44,005 bases of DNA from Pseudomonadota bacterium (GTDB taxonomy: Bacteria; Pseudomonadota; Alphaproteobacteria; Reyranellales; Reyranellaceae). The stretch's first letter is position 1, and every line of letters begins with the position of its first letter. Below are positions 15,542 through 22,510 of this stretch, one piece after another. Where the stretch lies: contig JAEWIV010000117.1 of NCBI GenBank assembly GCA_023386865.1, positions 1 through 44,005 on the forward strand. The letters run 5' to 3'. Made by a program: the position numbers and the translations under genes. Under the pieces are notes generated by a model that was not told where the DNA came from, ran no database searches, and saw nothing but the letters and a program-made list of their open reading frames with translations.

Positions 15542-17046
15542 CGTTTTTCGCGCACGAAGATGATCGCCGCCTCGTCGCCGTAGGCTTGGCGCCAACCCGG
15601 CAAGCGTGCGAGCAGGCGGTTGGCGGGCTCGTCCTTGGACAGGAGCGTCCAGTCGATGGCGTAGCGGTCGAGAAAGGCGTCGAACGGCTCGTCGTCGCGC
15701 AGGCTCACGGCGTGCACGTATCGCTTGATGAAGTCGCCGCCATAGAGCTCGCCGCGGCCATCGATGAAGGTCGGGATGCCGGCACTCATCAGATAGCCGC
15801 CGTAGCCGTAATGATTGAGCACGCGCTTGCCGGTGAGGCCCGCGTCACGCGCGAAGGCCGCCGCCGCCAACGGCGTGTTGGTCGTGGGCGATGCGATGCG
15901 GTCGAGACCGATCAGCACGCCCGAATAGAGGCCGGCGACGCCGAGACACACGGCCAGGCTCGCCGCTCCGGCGGGCCGCGCCAGACCCTTGAACCGACCG
16001 GCCGGCTGCGGCTCGGCGCCGATCCCCGGGAACTGGCGGGCGAGCAGCGGCGCCAGCACGAGCGGCGCCAGCATGGCGAGAAGCTCGGCGTTGCGGGCGT
16101 AGCGCAGGAAGAGATGGACCAGCCCGAGCACGATCAGCAGCCGGACCAGCGGCACTTTCAGGCCACGCGACAAAGCGAGGTAGAGCGCCACCAGCAGCAC
16201 CAGCTCCTGCAACGGGTGCTTCTGGAAGTCGGGTGCGCGCCACTCGGCGATCATGCCGAGCGTATCGCCCAAGCTGAAGATGCGCGCCGTGACGAGAATC
16301 GATTCGGGGCCGTAGGGCGTGATGCAGGCAGCCAGCAGCGCGGCGACGCCGAACCGGGCCCAGGCGATGAAGAGCGTCCGGCGTTCGGCGGCATCGCGCG
16401 CGCCGACCAGGGCGTCGAGCGCCAGCGCACCGGCCATCACCAGCCCCAGCGTGAAGCCGCCATGCATGTTGGCCCACAGCACCATGATGCCGAGCAGCCG
16501 CCAGTCGGGCGCCCGGCGCTGCTCGACGGCGCGCACCAGGCCGGCCACCCACAACAGCACCAGCGGGAAGGCGAGCACGTGCGGACGCGCCAGGAAGTGC
16601 GGCGCGGTCATGACGATCGCCGTCGCGGTAAACAGCAGCGCCGGCAACGGCCGCAGGTCGCGCATCAGCAGGCGCAGGAGCAGCGCGAAGGTGAGGCCGA
16701 TCGCGGCAGCCGCCAGTGCCGACACGCCGGCCCAGCCGCCCAAGTTGTAGGCCGCCGCCAGCACGACCTGCGACAGCCACTCCTTGGCGATCCAAGGCTG
16801 GCCGGCGAAAGTGAAGGAATAGCTGTCGACTGAGGGCACGCTGCCGTGCGTCAGGATCCAGTTGCCGACCGTGATGTGCCAATGCGTGTCGGGGTCGCTG
16901 AGCAGCGGCAGGCCCGACGGGTTGTTGAGGAAGACGAACACGGCAAGGCCGAGCAGCAACGGCCAGGACACGGCCCATGACGAGCGCTGCGCGCCGCTGG
17001 CCTGAGCTTGTTCCAGGGGAACGGAGGGGCCGGAAACGACGGCCAT
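15538..17046 (-). CDS. Large integral membrane protein, GT-C-like, unknown function
   Basis: A 502-aa polytopic membrane protein with roughly ten to twelve helices and a soluble C-terminal domain of about 110 residues. An early extracytoplasmic loop contains SDPDTHWHITVGNWILTHG followed by SVDSYSFTFAGQPWIAKEWL, the acidic/histidine loop arrangement of GT-C glycosyltransferases and related lipid-linked sugar enzymes. The C-terminal portion (NHYGYGGYLMSAGIPTFIDGR) is also typical of these uncharacterised proteins. A lipid-linked sugar transferase is plausible but not proven. It stands alone; the upstream gap to the divergent FAD gene is AT rich. Confidence 0.6.
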   Translation of the reverse strand: MAVVSGPSVPLEQAQASGAQRSSWAVSWPLLLGLAVFVFLNNPSGLPLLSDPDTHWHITVGNWILTHGSVPSVDSYSFTFAGQPWIAKEWLSQVVLAAAYNLGGWAGVSALAAAAIGLTFALLLRLLMRDLRPLPALLFTATAIVMTAPHFLARPHVLAFPLVLLWVAGLVRAVEQRRAPDWRLLGIMVLWANMHGGFTLGLVMAGALALDALVGARDAAERRTLFIAWARFGVAALLAACITPYGPESILVTARIFSLGDTLGMIAEWRAPDFQKHPLQELVLLVALYLALSRGLKVPLVRLLIVLGLVHLFLRYARNAELLAMLAPLVLAPLLARQFPGIGAEPQPAGRFKGLARPAGAASLAVCLGVAGLYSGVLIGLDRIASPTTNTPLAAAAFARDAGLTGKRVLNHYGYGGYLMSAGIPTFIDGRGELYGGDFIKRYVHAVSLRDDEPFDAFLDRYAIDWTLLSKDEPANRLLARLPGWRQAYGDEAAIIFVREKR

Positions 17047-17149
17047 CGATTGCTCCGAAATGACTATAAGAAACTAATTTAAAGGATTGATATACAATAT
17101 TTTTCCTTAAGGTACCAGTACCAGCGATCGTCGGATATACCGGTCGTCG
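17047..17149. promoter_or_regulatory. AT-rich divergent promoter region
   Basis: A sharp AT-rich island (AACTAATTTAAAGGATTGATATACAATATTTTTCC and flanks, paraphrased from 17060-17108) in otherwise very GC-rich DNA, between a membrane protein gene and a flavoprotein gene. TTGATA/TATACA-like hexamers are present on both strands, so it probably holds both promoters. No clear operator was found. Confidence 0.4.
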
Positions 17150-18256
17150 ATGCGACATCTGGTGCTGATCGGCGGCGGCCATGCCCACGTCCATGTCCTG
17201 AAGGAATTCGGCGACAGACCGCTCGATGCCGAGGTGACGCTGGTCGGCCGCGATATCAAGACACCCTACTCCGGCATGATCCCGGGCTTTGTCGCCGGCC
17301 GTTACAGCTTCGAGGAATGCCACATCGACCTGGCTCGGCTCTGTCGGCGTTCGAGGACCCGGCTGGTCCATGGCGAGGCTGTCGGCATCGATCGCACCAA
17401 CCGGCGAGTGCTGCTGAAAGACCAGCCCGCCATCGCCTACGACCTGCTGTCGATCGACGTCGGCTCGGCGCCCAACGTCGGGGCGATCGCCGGCGCCGGG
17501 CAATGGGCGATCCCGGTCAAGCCGATCGCCGAGCTCGGCCGGCGGTGGATCGAGTTCAGCGAGCGCATCGAGACCTGGCACGGCCCCCTCGAGGTGGTGG
17601 TGATCGGCGGCGGCGCCGGCGGGGTCGAGCTGGCGCTGGCGATCGACCATCGCCTGCGCGCGGTCGCGAAGGCGGCCCAGCTGCAGGTCACGCTCGTCAC
17701 CAAGGACGAAATCCTGGCGGGCCAGGCTGAAGCGGCGCGTCGCCGCCTGCGCGCGATTTTCCAGCGCCGCGGCATCCGGCTGCTCGAGCGCCGCGCCGCC
17801 GAGCGCATCGATCGCGGCGCGGTGAGGCTGGCGGACGGCCAATGCCAGCAGGCTGACGCGGTGTTCGTCGTCACCGAGGCCAGCGCGGCGCCGTGGTTCG
17901 CCGAGACCGGCCTGCCGCTCGACGAACGCGGGTTCCTGGCCGTCGGCGACACGCTCGCCTCGACCGGCGACGAGAGAATCTTCGCCGCCGGCGACTGCGC
18001 CACCGTGCTCGCGCATCGCCGGCCCAAGGCGGGCGTATTCGCGGTGCGCCAGGGTCCGCCGCTGGCTGACAACCTGCGACGCGTGCTCGGCGGCGGGCGG
18101 CCCCGTCCATTCGTGCCGCAGCGCCGCCATCTGTCGATCCTCGGCACCGGCGATGGTCGCGCCGTCGCCACGCGCGGCGATTGGGCGATCGAAGGCCGAT
18201 GGGTATGGTGGTGGAAGGACCACATCGATCGCAGGTGGATGCGGATGTATCGCTAG
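17150..18256 (+). CDS. SelD-associated-type FAD-dependent oxidoreductase
   Basis: A 368-aa pyridine nucleotide-disulfide oxidoreductase-like flavoprotein. The N-terminal Rossmann motif is unusual, LVLIGGGHAHVHVL, and is followed by TPYSGMIPGFVAGRYSFEE. The central NAD(P)-binding glycine motif is VVIGGGAGGVELA, and the C-terminal FAD motif is IFAAGDCAT. The AVRQGPPLADNLRR and WWWKDHIDRRWM tail match the family found as the N-terminal half of some selenophosphate synthetases and as stand-alone proteins. No SelD or other selenium gene is adjacent here. Likely NDH-2-like quinone or sulfide/selenium redox chemistry, inferred only. Confidence 0.85.
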   Translation: MRHLVLIGGGHAHVHVLKEFGDRPLDAEVTLVGRDIKTPYSGMIPGFVAGRYSFEECHIDLARLCRRSRTRLVHGEAVGIDRTNRRVLLKDQPAIAYDLLSIDVGSAPNVGAIAGAGQWAIPVKPIAELGRRWIEFSERIETWHGPLEVVVIGGGAGGVELALAIDHRLRAVAKAAQLQVTLVTKDEILAGQAEAARRRLRAIFQRRGIRLLERRAAERIDRGAVRLADGQCQQADAVFVVTEASAAPWFAETGLPLDERGFLAVGDTLASTGDERIFAAGDCATVLAHRRPKAGVFAVRQGPPLADNLRRVLGGGRPRPFVPQRRHLSILGTGDGRAVATRGDWAIEGRWVWWWKDHIDRRWMRMYR

Positions 18257-18322
18257 ACCTTTCGCAACCTCCGCGAGGCGCCGACGTTGACCGGCGCGAG
18301 TCACGCAGGGGTCAAACGAAAG

Positions 18323-18583
18323 ATGACGAGGAACAGGATCCTCGACACCGTCGCCGACGCGATGGTGACCGCCGAGCTTGCGATCGTGAGGACAGGCCGG
18401 CAGGCGGTTCAGGCGGTCAATCGCAAGCTCGGTGCCGGCAAGCGCAAGGCGGCGGCCAAGAGGAAGGCGGCGAAGAAGGCCACCCGCAAGGCGGTGTCGC
18501 AGACCAAGCGCACCGTGCGGAAGGTCGCGCGAAAGGTCGCACCGAAGGCCGCCGGCAAGGCCGCCCGACGCCGGCGCCGCTAG
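18323..18583 (+). CDS. Lys/Ala-rich histone H1-like small protein
   Basis: An 86-aa very basic protein. Residues 1-35 (ILDTVADAMVTAELAIVRTGRQAVQAVNRKL) look like an amphipathic helix. The rest is a low-complexity tail of KAAAKRK, KAAKKATRKA and KVARKVAPKAAGKAA units ending in a run of arginines, the composition of bacterial histone H1-like/AlgP-type DNA-binding tails. Predicted to bind nucleic acid and condense the nucleoid. I use ATG 18323; a TTG at 18287 would add 12 residues. It lies between the FAD enzyme and osmC on the same strand with short gaps. Confidence 0.75.
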   Translation: MTRNRILDTVADAMVTAELAIVRTGRQAVQAVNRKLGAGKRKAAAKRKAAKKATRKAVSQTKRTVRKVARKVAPKAAGKAARRRRR

Positions 18584-18590
18584 ACTGCTG

Positions 18591-18605
18591 CCTCCTTAAC
18601 GGAGG
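18591..18605 (+). promoter_or_regulatory. Hairpin that can mask the osmC Shine-Dalgarno
   Basis: CCTCC (18591-18595) can pair with GGAGG (18601-18605) across a TTAAC loop. GGAGG is the ribosome-binding site of osmC, six bases before its ATG, so this small stem could damp translation when the leader is not being translated. It may be chance. Confidence 0.35.
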
Positions 18606-18610
18606 CGATC

Positions 18611-19000
18611 ATGGCGCACGCCAAGGCGAGCATCGGCACGACGAACTATCAGACCGCCATCGTCACCGGTCATCACCGGCTCGTCGCCGACGAGGGGCCG
18701 GCACTGGGCGGCAAGAATGTCGGCCCCGATCCTTACGAACTCCTGACCTCGGCGCTGGCGGCATGCACGGTGATCACGCTACGCATGTATGCCGAGCGCA
18801 AGCAGTGGCCGGTGACGGCCGTACATGCCGACGTGCATTTCGTGCGCGAGGGCGACAAGCAGCACATCGACCGCGTGCTGACGATCGAGGGCGACGTCGA
18901 TGCCGAGCAGAAGAAGCGCATGGCCGACATCGCCGAGCGCACGCCGGTGACGCTGACCCTCAAGAACGGGTTGGAGATAAAGACCAGACTGTCGTCCTGA
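18611..19000 (+). CDS. OsmC family protein
   Basis: A 129-aa OsmC/Ohr-superfamily protein, the short YhfA-like form. Members reduce organic or fatty-acid hydroperoxides with a cysteine peroxidase site. The helix motif PYELLTSALAACTVITLRMYAERK carries one catalytic-type cysteine; I do not see the second (N-terminal) cysteine of classical Ohr (that position lies in the GTTNYQ...GHHRLVADE region), which fits the divergent OsmC branch. Start ATG 18611 has GGAGG. The TGA stop lies inside a palindromic-repeat arm (18994-19017). Activity as a peroxidase is therefore plausible but unproven. Confidence 0.9.
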   Translation: MAHAKASIGTTNYQTAIVTGHHRLVADEGPALGGKNVGPDPYELLTSALAACTVITLRMYAERKQWPVTAVHADVHFVREGDKQHIDRVLTIEGDVDAEQKKRMADIAERTPVTLTLKNGLEIKTRLSS

Positions 19001-19017
19001 GCCCAAGCGAAGGACCT
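18994..19017. repeat. Half-copy of the GTCCTGAGC...AAGGACC repeat
   Basis: GTCCTGAGCCCAAGCGAAGGACC matches the left arm of the inverted repeat at 9695-9766. The osmC stop codon is the TGA within this arm, so the repeat overlaps the gene end. No right arm is seen. Confidence 0.55.
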
Positions 19018-19023
19018 TTGTGG

Positions 19024-19731
19024 CTAACGGGTCTTCTTCCACGCCTCGTAGTCGCGCTTGGCTTCCTCGCCGGCGACGGGAAACAGGCCCTTGAGCGAGC
19101 GGCCGCGGGCCACCTCGGCTTCGGCGAACTCTTCGTAGTGGTAGGTGTCGAGCGCTTCCTGGGCCACCGCTTCGACGATGTCGGCCGGGATCACCAGCAC
19201 GGCGTCGCGGTCGCCGACGACGACGTCGCCCGGATAGACCGCCACGCCGCCGCAGGCGATCGGCAACTGCAGGTCGACCGGCCGGTGGGCGATCGGGCTG
19301 GGCGGCGAGGACGGCCGGCGGTGATAGGCGGGCAGGCCGGTCTTGAACACGCCGTCGGTGTCGCGGAAGCCGCCGTCGGTGACGATGCCCGCGGCACCCC
19401 GGGCCTTCAGCCGCCCGACATAGAGGTCGCCCGCCGAGGCTGCCCGCGAGTCGCCGCGCGAATCGATCATCAGGACATGGCCGGGCGGGCACTCCTCCAT
19501 CGCCTGCGGCTGCACCATCGACCGGTTCTTCGCAGCAGGCCCGTCCATGTCCTCGCGCGACGGGATGAAGCGCATGGTGAAGGCGATGCCGACCATGCGC
19601 GGCTGCTCGGGCCGGAGCGGCCAGACGTCGAACAGCGTCATGCTCCGGAGGCCACGACGGTTCAGCACGCCGGTGAGCGTCGACGTGCCGACCTTGGCCA
19701 GCGCCTCGCGCAGATCGGATGAAAGCGTCAT
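19024..19731 (-). CDS. RraA-like / HMG-aldolase-type protein
   Basis: A 235-aa member of the RraA/4-hydroxy-4-methyl-2-oxoglutarate aldolase superfamily. Visible are VLMIDSRGDSRAASAGDLYVGRLKARGAAGIVTDGGFRDTDG, with the conserved GG-R-D motif that binds the divalent metal and substrate, and the later VYPGDVVVGDRDAVLVIPADIVE. It has a longer C-terminus than E. coli RraA. This points to pyruvate aldolase or decarboxylase chemistry on hydroxy-oxo acids in aromatic catabolism more than to RNase E regulation. The start at 19731 is supported by GGGGAGG at eight bases. It converges on osmC. Confidence 0.85.
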   Translation of the reverse strand: MTLSSDLREALAKVGTSTLTGVLNRRGLRSMTLFDVWPLRPEQPRMVGIAFTMRFIPSREDMDGPAAKNRSMVQPQAMEECPPGHVLMIDSRGDSRAASAGDLYVGRLKARGAAGIVTDGGFRDTDGVFKTGLPAYHRRPSSPPSPIAHRPVDLQLPIACGGVAVYPGDVVVGDRDAVLVIPADIVEAVAQEALDTYHYEEFAEAEVARGRSLKGLFPVAGEEAKRDYEAWKKTR

Positions 19732-19848
19732 GAGATATCCTCCCCTCGGGTTGGCGCGACGTTAGCCGGGCGCGGGGAACCCCGGCAACGGCCTCCTTCG
19801 GGCCTCCTGGATGAGGTGCGCTGGTCCGATATGCGCTATCCTTCCTGC

Positions 19849-21087
19849 ATGCGTGTCGAAATCCTGTGCACCGGCGACGAGATCCTCACCGGCAAGACCG
19901 TCAACACCAACTACAGCCATATGGCGCGGCGGCTCGGCGATGTCGGCCTCACCGTGCACTGGGGCACCACCGTCGGCGACGACCGGGCGAGCCTCCTGCA
20001 GGCCTTCCGCCAGGCCGGCGAACGCGCCGATGCGGTGATCGTCAATGGCGGGCTCGGACCGACGGTTGACGACCTCTCCCAGGAGGTGGCAGCCGAGGCG
20101 AGCGGCGTGAAGCTGGTGCTCAACGAGCACTGGATGGCGCGCATGACCGAGAGCTACGCGCGGCGCGGCCGCGTCATGCCGCCTAACAACAAGAAGCAGG
20201 CCATGCTGCCGGAGAATGCCGAGTTCATCGACAACCCGATCGGCACGGCCTGCGGCTTTGCCGTCACCATCGGCAAGGCGCGCTTCTTCTTCACGCCCGG
20301 CGTGCCGCGCGAGATGCGCCGCATGCTCGACGAGCAGGTGATCCCGCGCCTGCTGAAGCTCGGCGGCATCACCGGCGTGACGCGGCTCAAGCGCTTCCAC
20401 ACGTTCGGCATTGGCGAATCGCGTGCCGACAACATGCTGGGCGACCTGGACGCCTTCAGGAACGGCCACATCAAGCTCGGCTTCCAGGCGCACTATCCCG
20501 AACTCGAGACCAAGCTCGCCGTGCGCGGCGACAGCGAGCCGGACCTGGTGACGCGCCTGGCGCCGGTCGAGGCCGAGGTGCGCAGGCGGCTCGGCAACTT
20601 CGTCATCGCCGAGGACGACCAGACTCTGGAAGGGGTGGTTCTCGCGGCACTGCTCGAACGCGGCCTTACCCTGGCCACGGCGGAGATGTTCAGCGGCGGG
20701 CATATGGCGGCGCGGTTGGCGCCCCTGGCAGGGGCCGAGAAGGTCTTCCGCAAGGGCATCGTGACGCGCGAGCCGGGCGAGCTCGGCATCGTCGGCGTAT
20801 CGGCCGAGGCCGCGCAATCGGTCGGCCGCAAGCTGCGCGAGGAAAGCCGCGCCAGCCATGCGCTCGCCCTCCTGATCGACCTCGACGAAGGTCCCGAGCG
20901 GCCCGATTTCGGCGGCACGGTCTGCATCGGCATTGCCGACGCGCGGGGTACCGTCGCCCGCCAGGCACGCCTCATCGGCAACCGCGACTGGATCCGGGCC
21001 GGTGCGGTCGAGATGGGCCTGGATTGCCTGCGCCGGTATCTGCTCGGCCTGCCGGTCGACGAACGCATCGACTTCGAGAGACGCTGA
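19849..21087 (+). CDS. CinA-like protein with MoCF domain and altered NMN-deamidase domain
   Basis: A 412-aa two-domain protein. The N-terminal molybdopterin-binding-like (COG1058) domain is clear: VEILCTGDEILTGKTVNTNY, then VIVNGGLGPTVDD and FFFTPGVPREM, as in ADP-ribose pyrophosphatase-type CinA. The C-terminal CinA/PncC-like domain starts near residue 260, but the usual TAESCTGG is TAEMFSGG and the following Tyr/Lys region (normally VTYSN..K) reads IVTREPGE. Nucleophile-loop residues look lost, so NMN deamidation may not occur. I used ATG 19849; in-frame ATGs at 19816 and 19831 are also possible and no clear ribosome-binding site decides. Confidence 0.85.
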   Translation: MRVEILCTGDEILTGKTVNTNYSHMARRLGDVGLTVHWGTTVGDDRASLLQAFRQAGERADAVIVNGGLGPTVDDLSQEVAAEASGVKLVLNEHWMARMTESYARRGRVMPPNNKKQAMLPENAEFIDNPIGTACGFAVTIGKARFFFTPGVPREMRRMLDEQVIPRLLKLGGITGVTRLKRFHTFGIGESRADNMLGDLDAFRNGHIKLGFQAHYPELETKLAVRGDSEPDLVTRLAPVEAEVRRRLGNFVIAEDDQTLEGVVLAALLERGLTLATAEMFSGGHMAARLAPLAGAEKVFRKGIVTREPGELGIVGVSAEAAQSVGRKLREESRASHALALLIDLDEGPERPDFGGTVCIGIADARGTVARQARLIGNRDWIRAGAVEMGLDCLRRYLLGLPVDERIDFERR

Positions 21088-21104
21088 TACCGCCGCCTAT
21101 CGCC

Positions 21105-21296
21105 TCATCGGTACAGGCGATGCCGCCATCCGACACCGAACGTCGGCTCGCCGCTGATATCTCCCGAGGGGTAGAGGCCCCCGGAATTGTCCTTCCGCCA
21201 GGCTGTGACGTTGTCGCCTTCGCAGGCCGCGAGGGCGGCGACCAGCGCTCCCAGGCAAGCCCAGCGCGCCAGTCGAGCGGGGCTAACGGACCTCAA
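21105..21296 (-). CDS. Small lipoprotein with a TTG start
   Basis: A 63-aa predicted lipoprotein. The N-terminus has Arg residues, then a hydrophobic stretch ACLGALVAALAAC with lipobox LAAC (C25) and a short polar mature part of about 39 residues (EGDNVTAWRKDNSGGLYPSG...). No ATG is available; a perfect GGAGGAGG followed by six bases and TTG at 21296 sets the start. The longer frame that runs upstream to 22034 is antisense to the TolA-like gene. It is convergent with cinA. I do not recognise a family, and the function is unknown. Confidence 0.6.
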   Translation of the reverse strand: MRSVSPARLARWACLGALVAALAACEGDNVTAWRKDNSGGLYPSGDISGEPTFGVGWRHRLYR

Positions 21297-21416
21297 GGTC
21301 TTCCTCCTCCGGTTGGTCCACGACAAGGGCTTAATGCGACTGCGGCGCCGCGCGTTGCGCAACCGGCGCCGAAATTGATGTAATTGGTCGGGTGGCGGCG
21401 CAGGAAGTGCGGAACC

Positions 21417-22049
21417 ATGGCACGCAAGCTCAAGACCTACACGACCTCGGCAGGCTTCTTCGATCTCGCGGTTGCCGCGCCCTCGATGAAGGCGGCCCTG
21501 GCCGCCTGGGGTTCGAAGAGCAATCTTTTCCATCACGGCTTTGCCGGGATTTCCGAGGATCCGAAGATCGTTGCCGCGACGATGGCGCGTCCCGGCGTCG
21601 TCCTGCGGCGACCGGTGGGCTCGACCGTCGCGTTCAGCGAGCACGCCAAGCTGCCGGCCGGTTTCGCCCTCGGCGATGACCGGAAGGCGACGTCGAAGCC
21701 ATCGCCAAACCGGCGCGAGCCGCCTTCCAAGCCCGTCGACGACAAGGCCGCCCGCGCGGCCGCACGAGCCTTCGAACGGGAGGAGAAGCGGCGCGAAGCC
21801 GAACGGCGCAGGCAGGCGGCGGTGCAGCAGAAAGAGCGCGTCCGCCGCGAGCGGGCGATCGCCGCAGCCGAAGCCGCCCTGGAAGAAGCGAAGCGCGACC
21901 ACCAAGCGAGAATCGAGGGGATCGAGAAGGACCGCGCCGCGCTCGACAAACGGGCCGAGGCGGAGGATGCGCGCTGGCAAGAGAAAAAGGAGGAACTGGA
22001 GGCGGCGCTGCGCAAGGCGCGGTCCGCGGGCCATCTGCGTCTCGTCTGA
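21417..22049 (+). CDS. TolA-like coiled-coil protein of alphaproteobacterial type
   Basis: A 210-aa soluble protein. Residues 1-80 are a conserved domain (ARKLKTYTTSAGFFDLAVAA, APSMKAALAAWGSKSNLFHHGFA, VAATMARPGVVLRRPVGS) that I recall from Rhizobiales proteins labelled 'cell envelope biogenesis protein TolA'. From about residue 115 it is a charged Ala/Glu/Arg/Lys coiled coil (AARAFEREEKRREAERRR onward), hence the misleading TolA name. There is no transmembrane anchor, so true TolA function is unlikely. ATG 21417 has AGGAAG nine bases upstream. Function unknown. Confidence 0.8.
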   Translation: MARKLKTYTTSAGFFDLAVAAPSMKAALAAWGSKSNLFHHGFAGISEDPKIVAATMARPGVVLRRPVGSTVAFSEHAKLPAGFALGDDRKATSKPSPNRREPPSKPVDDKAARAAARAFEREEKRREAERRRQAAVQQKERVRRERAIAAAEAALEEAKRDHQARIEGIEKDRAALDKRAEAEDARWQEKKEELEAALRKARSAGHLRLV

Positions 22050-22168
22050 CGCGCGGCGGAGACGGCGCTGGCCGCCCCAGGAATGCGCAATGATGCCTTC
22101 CCTGACGCATCGGCCGCTAATAGGCTTTACTGCCGGTTCCTGAGGCGAAGCCTGCCGCGGAGGTGCCC

Positions 22169-22492
22169 ATGGCTACAGCCGTTCTGATCGTTCGGGCGAG
22201 ACTGACCAACATGGCCGATCGGCAGCAATTCGACAGTTGGTACAGCACGGAACACCTTCCGAACGGCGTCAGGCAGTTCAGGGCGCACCGAGCATGGCGC
22301 TGCTGGAGCAGGACCAATCCTCTGGTCCACATCGCACTCTACGAGTTCCCCAGCGTGGAAGAGGCCGAGGCCATCCTGGACTCGCCGGCGCTCGCCGCCC
22401 AGATCGCCGAGTTCGATCGCGTCTGGGGAACGGGCATCACGCGGACGCGCGAAGTCGTCGAGGTGGCGGAAGAACTCTATGCGCCATCGTGA
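22169..22492 (+). CDS. Dimeric alpha/beta-barrel (EthD/DUF4286-like) protein
   Basis: A 107-aa cytosolic protein. The pattern AVLIVRARLTNMADRQQFDSWYSTEHLP followed by strands ending LVHIALYEFPSVEEAEAIL fits ferredoxin-like dimeric alpha/beta-barrel proteins, where a WY...EHLP segment is common. Such proteins range from monooxygenases to isomerases, and no catalytic residue can be assigned. ATG 22169 is preceded by GCGGAGG at five bases. It converges on the gamma-glutamyltransferase gene (18-base gap). Confidence 0.7.
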   Translation: MATAVLIVRARLTNMADRQQFDSWYSTEHLPNGVRQFRAHRAWRCWSRTNPLVHIALYEFPSVEEAEAILDSPALAAQIAEFDRVWGTGITRTREVVEVAEELYAPS

Positions 22493-22510
22493 GAGACGGC
22501 GATGACATCG

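Noticed and set aside
12598..16833. Plus-strand frame of 1411 codons
   Set aside because: Overlaps four well-supported genes in other frames; composition is that of a GC-rich shadow.
15845..18304. Minus-strand frame of 819 codons spanning the FAD oxidoreductase and membrane protein
   Set aside because: Contradicts two clear genes with family motifs and crosses their promoter region.
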